Assembly: GCA_038503065.1 (NCBI GenBank)
Contig: JBCAMK010000008.1
Location: forward strand, 1,116,001-1,180,000
Length of the DNA: 64,000 bases
DNA from: Paragyromitra xinjiangensis
Taxonomy: Eukaryota; Ascomycota; Pezizomycetes; Pezizales; Discinaceae
Direction: 5' to 3'
Positions 12,106 through 23,860 of this stretch are shown one piece after another. The notes under the pieces are model-generated. The model worked only from the letters and a program-made list of their open reading frames with translations. It did not search any database and was not told the origin of the DNA. Positions within the stretch are counted from its first letter, which is position 1, and every line of letters starts with the position of its first letter. The translations under genes were made by a program, and so were the position numbers.

Positions 12106-15100
12106 GATTGTAGAGGTATGAAAGTGTTTAAACTGGAGTTTAGTAGATGCTATAGTAGAAACGGAGGAACTAGGAAGTGGGAGGGGTTTTAATGGTGTTT
12201 GCATTCGGCCGCGGCATCACAAGGGATGGTGCCAAGCGACCGCGGCAGATAGTCCGTCCCAATCCGATAAGCGACGGGAACGACGTCATTATTCCAAATA
12301 ACTAAAGCACTGACCGCAAACGGTCTCCTGTTTGGTGCGACCTAATGCTCCAAGAAAAGAAAAAGGGTTTCTCACTCCAATTTCTTGACACGCGGTACGG
12401 TTGGCTTAAACACGGGTTGTGGCAATTGGAAACCACCTGGTTCCTGGCGTCTATTTAAGGTTGCTGTTCAGAGACATCCCCGCGTCTTGGGTTATCCGTG
12501 GACTTAACAAGCTTTCGGTCTCGTATTTCCTACTCTGGTCCGTTCCCGGTTTCCGTGACCTTTTAGCCGAGGGTACTGTTAGTAGCAGAAATCTTCCAAC
12601 AATCCAACTCGGCGGAGAAAGGGTAGTTAACCGTGCTCTGGGCCAGTGTTACGATGGAGTTGTTTACATGTAGTTTGGTGCCTTACCAGGGAAAGTGTGG
12701 GGGTGACCCCAAACGAATGGCTTCAGCCAAATATAGACACATCGGCGACCGGCACGTTACTGTTACAGTAATCCTCTACGTGTGGTTGGCTGTCTCCGGT
12801 ACATGCGAATTTTGTATCACGCATGCGTACGTTTGGGACTGCTCCTGTACGATATCAACCTACAGATTACATCCAGCATCGATAGTCAATTACTCAAAGT
12901 AGTACGGCATAGGAGACTCTTATGGTTACTCAATCGTAGCCATTTCCGGAATTGAAAGCCGAACGGGAGTTGCCTCGGCGTGACCGAGAATTCTTTCGGC
13001 GTGCCCGAATATCACATATCTACAATGACATCTCCCCGCACTAGCGCCATGCATGATAAAATCGCCGGCCAGACGACGTCAACCAAACAAACATCATGTG
13101 TGGCAAAGTCGAGACATTTCAAGCTCGACCCTGCAGCAACATGATGCACTGGAGCCTTAAGACTGGGATTCAGAATTGACAGAAGTATAGTGCTCGAATG
13201 AAGTTGGAGGAATCAGTGTAGTTATCTGTCGTCATACATTCCCAGAAGTCATATGTCATATTGAATAAATGATAGTAATATTTGGCTTCAGGGCAACCTC
13301 TCAATAATTTAAGACCGCAGGAGATCCTGGCGGTTCGCGATGATTGTATCGGAATCTCAGATCTACTTATGCCTGATATCCCATGCATCCAGGAATCCCT
13401 CCTTCAGCTCCAAACAATTCTGCCCCGGCGGCAAAAGGATCGAGCTCAGCTAAGCTGAGGAAATTTCATCGGAAGTCCTGTCCCGTGAACTACCAAATTT
13501 GGGATGTTAAACTCGTTCACAGAAAATGACTCGCGACGTCACCTATAATCCGAGCCTCATATTCTCACTAATCACAGCCACCCCCGATCAAGAAGTGTTA
13601 GACGAGTCGAGCCACCCATTGGTCCACCGGATCCACCGACCTGCCGTCGGCTTATCCCGGGCCGTTAAACCTAACCCACAGCCCCATGTTGGCGACCGTC
13701 AGAGGTATTCAAGCCGGCGGGCCAGGCTGGGGCTTACCAGTCTGGGGTACTCGGTGGAATGCGCAGGGTCTTTTTCCCTTCCGCTGGAGGGAAATTTTGA
13801 GATGATCTAGATTGGGATCTCGTTATGCCTTGTCTATTTGCATGAATGTGCACTTTCTGGTAGCCTTCATAGTAGGTTTCCTCAGGCGAAGTAGAATGTA
13901 GATGTAGGTACAGGTCTCATAGCTTATCTAGACAGCGGATAAGCCGCCGTGCCAGCACCGCACTGGCATGCTGCATTCCCCCAATGCAAAAATGATGCAA
14001 CTATACGCGCCTCAGCGGCCATCCGCGTCGAGGGCTCGTTAATCGCAGCAGCCACGACAACCCTATCTAAGATCTGTGGGGTCTTTCCACAACCGATGAC
14101 AGCCCACAGGCGAGCAAATCGGACATCTTCTCCAGCTGTCACGGACAGTGTGGGGCCGGAGGGGAACAGCAGAGAGCGCAAAACAAGGCGGGGCTTGAAG
14201 AGGGAGAGGGAGCTGTGTCATTAAGGTTTACATAACCATGATCTGCGCAGGGATGTGCTTTACTAATTGCAAGGGTTGTTGCAGACGACAAGTTATACCC
14301 ACACTTATTGCCATGCCCTAGATTTTAACGGGGGAGGAGTTATTTCGATTTCGATTGCCTGCTGGGGATACGTTTCTCCGCATTGAAGCATAGCCTCGTA
14401 GGATTTTATGCGATTCGTCTTCTGATCATTTCCTTGGACCATTGGAGGGGACAACACGCCTCTATATTGATGCATCGGAACAGAATGCAGTTTCGGCAAT
14501 TACGCAGACTGCGAATCAGCCGACCTTCACTCCCGTTCCAATTCGGCATCCGCCTTAGTCGCCGTGCTACTAATCAAACGGCGTTACGGGAGGAGAGCCT
14601 CGTAGGGCGTTTAGGGGGGGGAGGGGGGATTGTCTTAAATAACCTTCTTTTGCTCGGAATTCCGCGGCACGTGCAGCTAGCGGTACCGTGTTCTCGGCGT
14701 GTGGTTGGGTATTCCATCACGGACAGCGGGATGCTTTTTCTTCTTTTGTCGGCATTTGGAATGCCCCAAAAGAAAAGAAGAAGGCTTGATGAAATGGGCC
14801 CATCCTTGGGCTCATTTAAAAGCTTGTTTTTGTGTTTGAGTGAGTTTTATTTATCTGGTTCCGTCGTATTTAATTGGAATTGCGCCTGTGCTTGGTATTG
14901 ACTGGGTGGAGAGTCATTTTTGCCATGGGAGAGGACCCTTTTAATAAAAGACGGGTTATCAAGTTTCCAGAGTGAAGAAAAAACCCCTCAGGAGGCTCCT
15001 TTGGTAAATATATTACCCCAAAACAGACACTTCGTAATCAAGCCTCACTTTTACGGTGGAAATCTCGATACTTCTATTCTCCGTTCGAAGCTTCTGGTAG

Positions 15101-16244
15101 CTTCTAGTTATCACCAAGGACATAGTCTCGTGCCCAGCCTCATACGCGCAGCTACCAAGGACAAGGCTGGGTTTCGTGAGGAAATAACTGAGATCTCTAT
15201 CCCCATACAGTTCTCAAGACCCCTAACCATCAATCAACCGAACCTACCAGAGACTCCATTGTATACGCAAGTCTCAATTTAAAAAAAGGGGTGGGCCAAA
15301 AAAAAAGGAAAGACAAAAATAGAAAAAAAGTAAAGAGGAAAAAAAAAGAGTTGAATCTCCATCTCCGGTTTCCGCAATCTTCCCTCGAGAACACTCGATA
15401 TCATCTACGTACACCATCTTCCCATGGTCGAGTTCGCATAGTTTAAGCGTACCTAGCCGCTTCACCGTTCGTCGGATCCAGATACCTGGGTAATTCAGCC
15501 CCAACCCAAGGGCCGGCCTATTGCTGACCTTCTTTCTCTACCAGTGCTTCCTCTCAGATAGGTTTTGTTTGATTGCCCGCTTATCACAGTCATATTGCCC
15601 TAAATCACAGATCTTGGTTTCCTCCGTTGGTCTCCCTTCTGGATCTGGGGGAGATATTCGCCCCCATCAGCCGAAGAAGTGGGTCGCTAGCGTCCTGAGG
15701 GGAGGGATATCTTGTTTGTCATAAGCCTGATTCGACTCGGCGGTGACCAGAGAGGAAAGAAGGGAAGGCAAAAAAAGAGAAAAATAGCTAGGCAAACCCA
15801 GCTGGGCTGAAAAAGAAAAAATTCTTGTTCGTGTCTTATAATTATAAGTCTCCTGGACCTCAAACTACGGGGCAGCCATTTATCGTGAAGATCTATCTCA
15901 GAATTGACTTATATCAGGGTTTTCTGCCGTTACAGTTCCAGTGATCGGATCCAGTCTCAAGCCAAGCATTTCCTCTACTACTCGGGTTCAACCACAGATC
16001 GAATCTCTCTTCCTGCAACAGCATATCAACCTGCAGCCTGATTGACGGGAGGGGGTTACTTTTCTCTGGAACACCATTAGCTCACGTGAAGAACATAACA
16101 TCCTCCAGGAAAGAGAATAACTAAACAGAAAAACCAGAAACAGAATATATTTTATTCTTTTCTTCCGTCGTGCTTGGGGGGGCTATCCTGTCGCTGTCCT
16201 ACACCCCGGGAATCCCTCCGAGAAATCCCTCAGGAACCCCCATA
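12106..16244. other. 4.1-kb gene-free stretch, divergent GST / BTB promoters
   Basis: No supported gene. Several open frames of 60-170 codons start at non-ATG codons or have no motif. Visible structure: two adjacent imperfect hairpins at 14733-14822, and A-rich low-complexity sequence at 15280-15355 and around 15760-15820. The last kilobase is probably a long 5' leader or promoter for the BTB gene at 16245. Confidence 0.45.
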
Positions 16245-18604
16245 ATGCTTGGTCAAAACCGTCTTCCCGGCGGCTCTCCATTGGCACCTCCATCGTCCAC
16301 GCAGAATCCCAAACCTATATTCGCCGTCACACCTCCAACTCCGATCTCATTTGACGCCGAAGGGCTACTCGGACCGTGGTTGGAGCTGACCGGAACAACT
16401 GGCGCAACCCCATTCTTCAGCAACCCCCCACCGCCGAGCCCCAGTGTTAGTAGTAGCAACGACGCCAACAACGCCAGCGCGCCAAACTCATCCCCGGCGA
16501 CATTCAAGCGCACTAGGAAACGAAACCACAGCAGCACCACACCACCGCCTTCGGCCTCGTTTCGTCAATCGGGGGGAAGGCTGTCTGAGCGGGATATACC
16601 AAGAAGCGACGCAGGCGGGAACGGGAGTAGGAAGAAACCAAGCGCGATGAGTGTGCATAGTCAAGCGCAGAGCATTGGCCACGACGACAGCAAGTCGCGC
16701 GTCGCGGCGAACGCGTATTTTCCAGACATTCCGAGGATCTTACCGCACGAGAAGGTAGGCGGATATCAGGCGAACCGGTGGGGGGAAGCGGGGAGAGGCG
16801 CGCGCGGAGAGAATAGTGATGGCGCTGTCAGCAAGGCTAACGGGTGGTTGATAGGTCTTTCCAATCCAGATTGGAGGAGAGCTGTTTCGGTTGAGGTATG
16901 TCATGTGTTTTTACGCTTTCCTTTTTTCTTGTTCCAGGCTTTTTTTATCTTGGAGCGTGGGAAGGCTGGTTGCTGATCTTGAGTGAACAGCGGCGCGTCA
17001 ATATCGTCGGATGGTCAGTATTACCACTAATATCCTCCCTTTACGAACGATGAAGCTGAGAGTGCTAGAGCTCCCTCATACTTTTCGCAATTTTTTGAGC
17101 AGCAGCTCGCGACATTAGAGGACGGTCAGAATATAAGGACGCTTTACATAGATCGAGATCCGATCACATTTAGGGATATCGCACGACATCTACAAGGTAC
17201 GCTCTCCCTAGTCTTTCGAATGATGGGCTATGTGGTATTGATTATATGAACAGGTTACCATGTTTCCCCGAAAGACGGACAACATTTCGTCAGACTATTT
17301 GCAGATGCGCAGTTTTACAGCCGTAAGTCACCCACAAACCCATCTCGTAACAAGACCCCTAACAACCTCCAACCTTAGTCCCAAAACTAATTTCCCAACT
17401 CTTCGAATCCGAAATCTTCATATCCATCGGTTCCCGCCCCTTCCAAATCAACCGCGACCTCTTCAACTCCCCCGGCAACTCCCCAAACTACTTCTCCCTC
17501 GGCTTCGCCGTCTTTTTCTCTTCCCCCAACGAAGTCTTCCCCGGTCTCTCCCGCGAGGGTCTCCTCCGTCCACCCTCCATCCTCCCCCCCGAAGTCCCCA
17601 ACCGCTCCGCCGAAGTCTTCTCCGAACTCCTCCACCTCCTCCGCGGATACCCAGTCCACATACGGAACGAAGAACACCGACAAGAGCTTCTCCGCGACTG
17701 CAAATACTTCCACCTCAAAGGCCTCGAACAAAAACTAATCCCTCACGAAATCTCCTGGAACCAAAAACGCCAACGTCAAGAAATCGTAATCCGTCTCGAA
17801 GACATCAAACCCTCCGGAATAACCTTCTCCCCCGAAGGGGGCCCCGCCGAGCAATTCCCCGGCAAACCATCATGCGGATGGATCAACTACAGCCGACCCT
17901 TCGTCGACGACACCCAGCGCGAACTGATCGTGGAGATTGGCGGGGAGCAGACTAAAGTCGACTGGAGGAGTGGTCGCGCTGAGTTCTCGGGTACTACAAA
18001 CCAGCGTGTTTCAGCTTTATTCCAAGTCATCGCGAACAAACTCGGTCTACCGATCGGACACGAACGAGCACTCGGTCTTGTACTCATGAGTCAGAATGGG
18101 ATTAATGGATCTGTAGGTGCCGCGGGACCTGCGAGTCCAGGGAATACTCCGTTGAGTGAGGACCGTGTGAAGATTAAGATTGGTCCGGATTGCTATGTGA
18201 GGCTGGATGGAGAGGAGTGTTGGGACCGTGATGGGCTACACTCGCATGGTGACCACGACCACCTGGAGGCTGACGGCGCGTTTGGCCCGCCCGGGAGTGA
18301 TGCGGGGAGGAGTGCGGGCGCGCAGAGTCCTGGGTTGCAGTGGCAGGGTATTACGAGTCGGCCGGCGTCGGCGAAGCCATTTATGGGTGTGCAAGGGGGG
18401 TCGAGGAAACGGCAGAAGAGACGGGGGAGTATGGATGAGGCGGGAGGGGAGTGGATTGTGAAGCGGGGACAGTGGAGGATTAGAGTGCAGACGACACAGG
18501 GGATTGATGGACGGAGTGGGTTTGAGGTTATTTTAGTGGGTGTGAAGCTAGATGCGTTTAGTAGTGAGTATGGCAGGAATTCCCAGAGGGGGTTCTTAAT
18601 CTGA
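16245..18604 (+). CDS. BTB/POZ (KCTD / Whi2-like) protein
   Basis: Predicted cytosolic adaptor related to Whi2/KCTD-type BTB proteins; yeast Whi2 acts with the Psr1 phosphatase in stress and nutrient signalling. Exons: 16245-16895, 16991-17013, 17063-17196, 17254-17322 and 17379-18604, about 700 aa. The frames join cleanly, but the 23-nt second exon and its acceptor are the least certain part. The ATG at 16245 is used because the longer frame begins with GTG. Residues 1-217 are Pro/Ser/Asn-rich and disordered. The T1-type BTB region (about 230-350) contains IRTLYIDRDPITFRDIARHL, then HFVRLFADAQFY and LPKLISQLFESEIF. It is followed by a second element, SIGSRPFQINRDLFN with SPNYFSLGFAVFF, then LLRGYPVHIRNEEHRQELL. 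The C-terminal half holds a His-rich spot (HSHGDHDHLE) and a basic patch (SRKRQKRR). Third codon positions are strongly C-rich in exon 5. Confidence 0.8.
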
Positions 18605-20664
18605 ATGTAGAAACTGCAGGGTGTGACGGGGTTTTTTCTGTTTTTGGGATATCATGGGTTCATCCTCCGTATTGGCGGGGATTGGTCAAGGGGAGGTGAA
18701 GGAGGGAATGATGAGAACAGTGGAAGACTTTCATACGGAGTATGGCTATAGGGACATATGCATTGGTTCAAATCGTTATTTTCTTATCACTGGCTGTTTT
18801 TTCCTTTTCTCCTCCCATTTGTATTTGTACAGGAGATCTAATCTGATCTGGTTGGCGTACAATTGCATTTCCTCCTCAACCCGTGAATCTAGAACTCGAA
18901 CCGGACCCCGTAGTGATATGCGGATCATGATTTATCCGTAAGGCTAGGGGATTCACCGTGCTGTTTATGCTAGGTGATCATTCTTGCGTTTTTGATAGAC
19001 TACATGCACATATTTGGGGGTTATCCGTCGAACTAGATCTCCCGGATCTACAGAGTAATACTCATTAGATTCTAGTACTAATCACCCGGACTCCGAAGTG
19101 ATTATTCTTCATTCTGCGGGTTGAGAGCTGATGTAGAGTACTGAAATAGACTGTTTTCCGTTCCGTCTTTGCTGGTACGTATACGTCTACATGTAGTTTC
19201 TTGAAGAAACGCACGTATGTAGATCAAGGTTGATGGCGCATACTCCAGACGGCTCGGCAATTGAGGGTATAGAGCGACGATTGCTGATGGGTTGGGAGTT
19301 GTGGGTTTTATTCTGGTGATTTTTAGGAACTGACGTATGTTACATCCGCTTCTCGCCGGTTGCCAGGTGCTAGGGAATAGAAATGTTTAGTGTTCGTTGC
19401 AGGGAAATGACTTTTTTAGCACTTCTAATAAACCAGACCAAACTCCGCAGCAGTAAACCAACCAAAACACCCTCCAGCTTAACAAACGCCCAACACACCC
19501 TCTTCAGGGACTATCCTTGCCAAGCCACGCAATCAAGGGTTAGGGATCCCTCCACCCTACTCACGGGCGCCGATACCCTTCTCTCGACCGAGACAAACGC
19601 ACGAACCCGTGTTCCCCGTAGGACGTGCCAACCCCGTCCACACATACAGATCATACGAGACGCTCGGCGTAAAGTTTGGCCCTGCTTATCAATTCGATCA
19701 GATAGGGTTGGTTTTTATTATTATTATTATTTTTTTTCCTTTGCGGGGTTTGCAGGGGGGTCTGTTTGTGGAAATTATAACCCCGTGAACATCCCACGGA
19801 GGGGGAGGGGTGATTTTTAATGCGTGTTACTGGGGGTAAACGTGGTTGTGGTTTGGGGGGTTGGGTCCTGACAAATCCATAGTAACTTTTTTGGTGGACT
19901 CTGTAACGGTTGCAGATTGGTAGACGAGATGGGATTCGTGAGTTGTCACTTGAGAGGGGGATTTACAGCTTACTGCAAACGGCAACAGAGTTTAGTAGTG
20001 AGTGCACCAATCCAGCTAGGGCCGGGAGTAGGATTCTGTCCCTTTCTTTTCCGCGGATTACTCAGGTGCCCAGACGGAGGGAAGGCTCTGGGTGGATGAT
20101 ATCTACGATGCTACCGGAATTAACAAGTCGGTCAGGAAGCCAGCCAACCAACCAGCCAGGGCTTCATCTGGAGTTCCTTTTTCGCCCGACGCTGGGATTA
20201 CATAGTGAGGATGGATGAATGTATATATACTATGGATGGCCTGGTTCTGTGCCTTAATCGAACTGCCACAATCGAAGTTCACGATCCGACCAGAACGCAA
20301 GTCACAAAGAGAGGAAGGGAAAACGTAAAAGACCCAACTCAGGTGGGGCCGTTGTTTGCACTAAACAGATTGCATCCCGCTTGCAGTCCCACTTGTTGCT
20401 TTAGTAATACAGCGGTACCTTGGGGGGAAGTGGGTTGTTTTTTTTTTTCAGTCTGTGGCCATTTTCTCTTCTTCATCTACTCCATCTTCTCCATCTTCTT
20501 TCATCTCCGTTCTGCTCTGCTGCTATCTCTCTCGAGCCCCTTTTCTCTGGGTTATTCTTGTTCGGGGTGGACTGGAGAGGTAATTGAGGCTCTGGAATTC
20601 TTTCCCCGTTCTGCACCTTTTTTTCCTTTTTTTTTAGAAAAAAACGTTCCTGAAACCGCATGAG
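18605..20664. other. Gene-free stretch between BTB and OSGIN-like genes
   Basis: About 2 kb without a supported gene. It contains T-runs and a (TTA)n microsatellite at about 19716-19730. A C/T-rich tract (20440-20560) just upstream of the OSGIN-like ATG is typical of a fungal core promoter. Frames such as 19383-19820 have no recognisable content. Confidence 0.4.
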
Positions 20665-22305
20665 ATGGCTCCAAGGAGATTTACGTCATGTGGCCAATAC
20701 AATCATCCCCTTCCTGTTGTTCACCAACCAGACATCACTACCACCGACACCGTTATTGTAGGTGAGTAATTATTCACACTTTAGACCGTCCACTATGGAA
20801 CTCACTAACCTCCCCAGGCAATGGTCCTTCTGCGTTATTTCTGAGCTACCTCCTCCACGGAAATGTCCCTTTCTACGACTCTACCCTCCACGGGCCCCAC
20901 CCCGACCCCATCCTCCACGCAAAACTCACCCAACTAGGCAATCACCCTCTCTACGATGCCCTCGACTCCCCAAAGGCGTGCGAAGCACTAACTGAGCACT
21001 TCCCTGCCTCAACCTCCATGTCATACTCAGCCCAAGCACTACCAATTAATGTCCTCCTCGACACACTCCTCCGCCCGAACGCCGACACCGAGACTGGGGA
21101 GATGCGCTCCCGAATCCGGTGGGAACGAGATCCAACCAAACGCATAGACCACCTCGTCCTCGGTGACGCCGGAAAGCCCGGCGGGCAATGGGCTGAGGAC
21201 CCAACGGGCGCCAACTGGGACTGCGAAACCCTAAGGTCCGCCCTTCCCTCCCCCCTCCTACAACCAAAACTAACCACCCAGCAGCTACGCAGAAATGCTC
21301 TCCCTCCCCGGGTACTCCTTCCCAGACCACTACAAACGAACCCACCACCGTCAAATCCCCGACCTGACCCGTCCCACCCGCGGCGAAGTCGCAGCGTACT
21401 ACAGCGCCTACCCTAAAGCCGTCGGCATCTCAACAGAAGTGTTCACATCAGTGCACGCACAACGGATCTGTCAACTCCCACAAGGCGGGTTCAAGCTGCG
21501 TGTGCACCATCGCACACCTTCGTCGACTCCTAAGACTATGACGATAATGTGTACCCACCTTGTCCTCGCAACGGGGATCTACTCGCATGTGATACCACCC
21601 CCAATGATCTATGCACCGTTGCTTACGCCGGTGGCTGACGCGCCGGTGTTGGTCGTGGGCTCGGGGTTTACTGCTGCGGATGTTATGATGGCGGCTGCTG
21701 CGGCGCGGAGGGAGGTCATTCATATCTATAAGTGGAATCCGGCGCGGCCGTCACCGCTGAAGGGGTGTCATAGTCAGGCGTATCCGGAGTATGCGGGGAT
21801 TTATAGACGGATGAAGACGGTTGTGGCTGGGGGGTCGGGCGGAGATGGGTATGAGGGGTTTCCGAATGCGAGGGTGGTGGCGGCGGGGAGTGGGTGGGTG
21901 AGGTTGTTGAGGGGGGATGGGGAGGTGGTGGAGAGGGTGGTGGGCACGGTGAGGTATTGTGTTGGGAGGCGAGGGAGCTTGGAGTATCTTTCGCCGGAGT
22001 TGAGGAGGGCGGTGGGCGTGGTGGATGCTGGGTGGATCTCGGGGGATACGATGAGGTGGAGGGTGGAGGAGGATTTGGAGGTCGTGGGTGGGATGTTTGG
22101 GGTGGGGAGTTTGAGGGGGGATAGTTTGGTGAGGTTCGGGTTTGGTGGGGGGGTTTATGCCGCGGGGAGGATCTTGGGGAAGAGGAAGGTGGAGAGGAAG
22201 GGGGCGGGGGGGAGGAAAGGGGAGGGGGAGAAGAGGGAGGATGGAGTGGAGGGGATGGGGATGGTAGAGAGGGAAGCGGGCAGAGGGGCGTGTGTTATCA
22301 GTTGA
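20665..22305 (+). CDS. OSGIN-like FAD-dependent oxidoreductase with C-terminal CaaX box
   Basis: Flavoprotein resembling animal OSGIN1/2 (class B monooxygenase-like fold). Three exons: 20665-20761, 20818-21235 and 21285-22305, 511 aa. Intron 2 has a GTCCGC donor with a CTAAC branch. The FAD-binding VIVGNGPSALFLSYLL (about 30-45) is rebuilt across intron 1. STLHGPHPDPILHAKL and PGGQW are OSGIN-type elements. A second Rossmann motif, VLVVGSGFTAADVMMAA, precedes the NAD(P)-side region. The ATG at 20665 keeps this frame; the earlier ATG at 20660 does not. After the catalytic part comes a basic Gly/Lys/Glu/Arg tail, and the protein ends GACVIS, a good farnesylation motif. The last 500 bp are very G-rich. 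The substrate is unknown; a role in siderophore-like hydroxylation or redox signalling is possible but not shown. Confidence 0.82.
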
Positions 22306-23160
22306 GTGGGATTAAGAGTGAGATAGTAGGGAATTGGTTCGCAAGAATCTAAGAACCTAGGATATACAGAAAGGAAGTGGAGGGAGTTGGAGAAAGCGGA
22401 GGGCGGGGAGGGCGCGGAGACTCCACTGCATCAGGAGAGAGGCAAGACACAGCAGGCCAAGAACCTCAACAAAATAGCCAAGCCTCTGACCGCACAGAGA
22501 ATATCAAGGAGGATGATCTTATCGAGAAGGGAAGGGGAGAGATTGGGAATGATTGACGCACTTCTATTCATCTGCGCTACCGGCCCTGGTGGTGGAAGTC
22601 AACTACGAGTATGATGTCTCGAGTTGGGGCGCTTTATACACTCCACACACGAGTCCCAAACTCGGTCGTCCACACCATTCAGGCAACGCCCCCAGGAGGG
22701 AAAAGAGCTCGGGAGTAGGACCGCAAGGTAAATAGGTGTCGAAGAAAGAACATGTACAGGGAGTTGAGGTGTTAGATGGGGTTTTCTTTTCAGTGGCATG
22801 CATCATACTAGAATATACTTAGACGGGGAGTTTTTTTTTATATTTCTTTCTGTATATACGGCTTTTGTCGGTTAGCTTGGTTGCTTTAGGGCGGTAAATT
22901 TATTTTGGGGGTTTGGGGGTTTTAGATGACTGTGTTGGTCATGGGGTGTCACTCGAGGTATAGTTGGATATTCGTGTCGGAAATAAGCTTCTTAATCTAT
23001 ATATAATAGTATTTGGGTGCTCGAGCGTGGGCGCTATTCCATCTCCAGAGCCGTTCTTGGTGTTTTACTGCTCGTATATTTTGGCCGAGAGAAGGCTCTA
23101 TTCGGGTCCTTTGCTCGCTATATAATTCTCTATTCTCCGCTGCCTACCTGCCTATCGATC
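22306..23160. other. 3' flank of OSGIN-like gene
   Basis: No gene is seen. The first 300 bp continue the purine-rich composition of the gene end. One copy of a 17-bp word shared with 46217 and 60708 lies at 22939-22955. Confidence 0.4.
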
Positions 23161-23404
23161 TACCGTAGGGACTGGGCAAATACAGACCGCTGCCAAGGGG
23201 GGGCGTCTGGGATACTATACCAATTAAAGAGAGACGTATACAGATCGGGGGGTCTTTTCTCTGTGAACGGACTCCAACAGCCTCAGCTGAACCGTCCCTC
23301 TCCCTCCTGTTGCGTTATTTCGGTGCTATAAATCACCCTAGAGAGGTATAGTACAGAAAGCCACCCTCTTGGCAATGGTCTGTATTTGCCTAGTCCCTAC
23401 GGTA
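23161..23404. mobile_element. 244-bp MITE with ~41-bp terminal inverted repeats and TA ends
   Basis: The left end, beginning TACCGTAGGGACTGGGCAAA, is the near-perfect reverse complement of the right end (23364-23404). About 37 of 41 positions match, and the mismatches seen are transitions. The outermost TA on each side fits a TA target duplication, as made by Tc1/mariner (including pogo/Fot1) transposases. There is no coding capacity. It is therefore a non-autonomous miniature element; the matching transposase is not in the window. Confidence 0.8.
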
Positions 23405-23460
23405 TATTTTCGGCAGTTCGTGAGGTTGGTTGATTGACTGATAATCTATACGCTCTACAA

Positions 23461-23860
23461 GACATGAAAATGCATCAAAAGCGCGGGGAGATACATTTAT
23501 AGACGACTTTCCCGATCCTAAAGGTGCAAAAAACCATGTCTTGGAAAGTGGAGATCAAGAATTGAACCTGTGCTGCACAGCTCATCTACCAACCTACTTT
23601 CACCACTTATTCTGATGTAAATCCCTCAATAGACCTCTGTGTATCGAGGGGTTTGTGAAATACACATTTACTGATGCATTTACTGATGACTTTATCACCA
23701 CTGACGACTTTCCCCTCCTGGCGACTTTAAATTCTCCAACAACATTCCATGCATTAACCGTTGTAAAGTCGTCCATAAATGCATCATTCTGTGTCTTTAC
23801 CACCTCCCCCGCACGGCTAAATCGTAAGCTGATGCATTTCCGTATCTCGTAGAGACGCGC
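23461..23860. repeat. GCATCA-type 12-bp repeat block A
   Basis: A region dense in forms of the word GATGCATTTACT and its reverse complement. The clearest unit is a perfect 12-bp tandem pair, CATTTACTGATG, at 23665-23688, followed by degraded copies (ACTGATGACTTT, ACTGACGACTTT). Inverted copies occur near 23467, 23772 and 23833. The tRNA-like unit at 23546-23608 sits inside the block. The same words recur in block B (30195-30750), so this is a dispersed family. Its class is unknown. Confidence 0.6.
23546..23608 (-). ncRNA. Truncated tRNA-like unit with Pol III-type signals
   Basis: On the minus strand a 63-nt unit begins AAGTGGTGA and ends TCTCCACTT; these pair at 8 of 9 positions like an acceptor stem. 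Between them lie a D-arm-like TAGGTTGGTAGATGAGC (A-box-like), a perfect 5-bp hairpin CTGTG-CAG-CACAG, and GGTTCAATTC, close to the B-box consensus GGTTCGANTC. A T6 run, the usual Pol III terminator, starts about 13 nt downstream (23533-23528). A normal anticodon arm is missing, so it is not a working tRNA gene. It looks like a tRNA-derived head of a SINE-like element or a decayed tRNA. Confidence 0.35.

Noticed and set aside
13949..14224. 91-codon open frame and its antisense partner at 13924-14181
   Set aside because: Overlapping frames on both strands with non-ATG start on the plus strand and no motif; likely chance.
14920..15282. 120-codon open frame
   Set aside because: It starts at TTG, has no family resemblance, and runs into an A-rich low-complexity tract.
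16170..16244. N-terminal extension of the BTB protein
   Set aside because: The extension begins with GTG; the first ATG in frame is at 16245.
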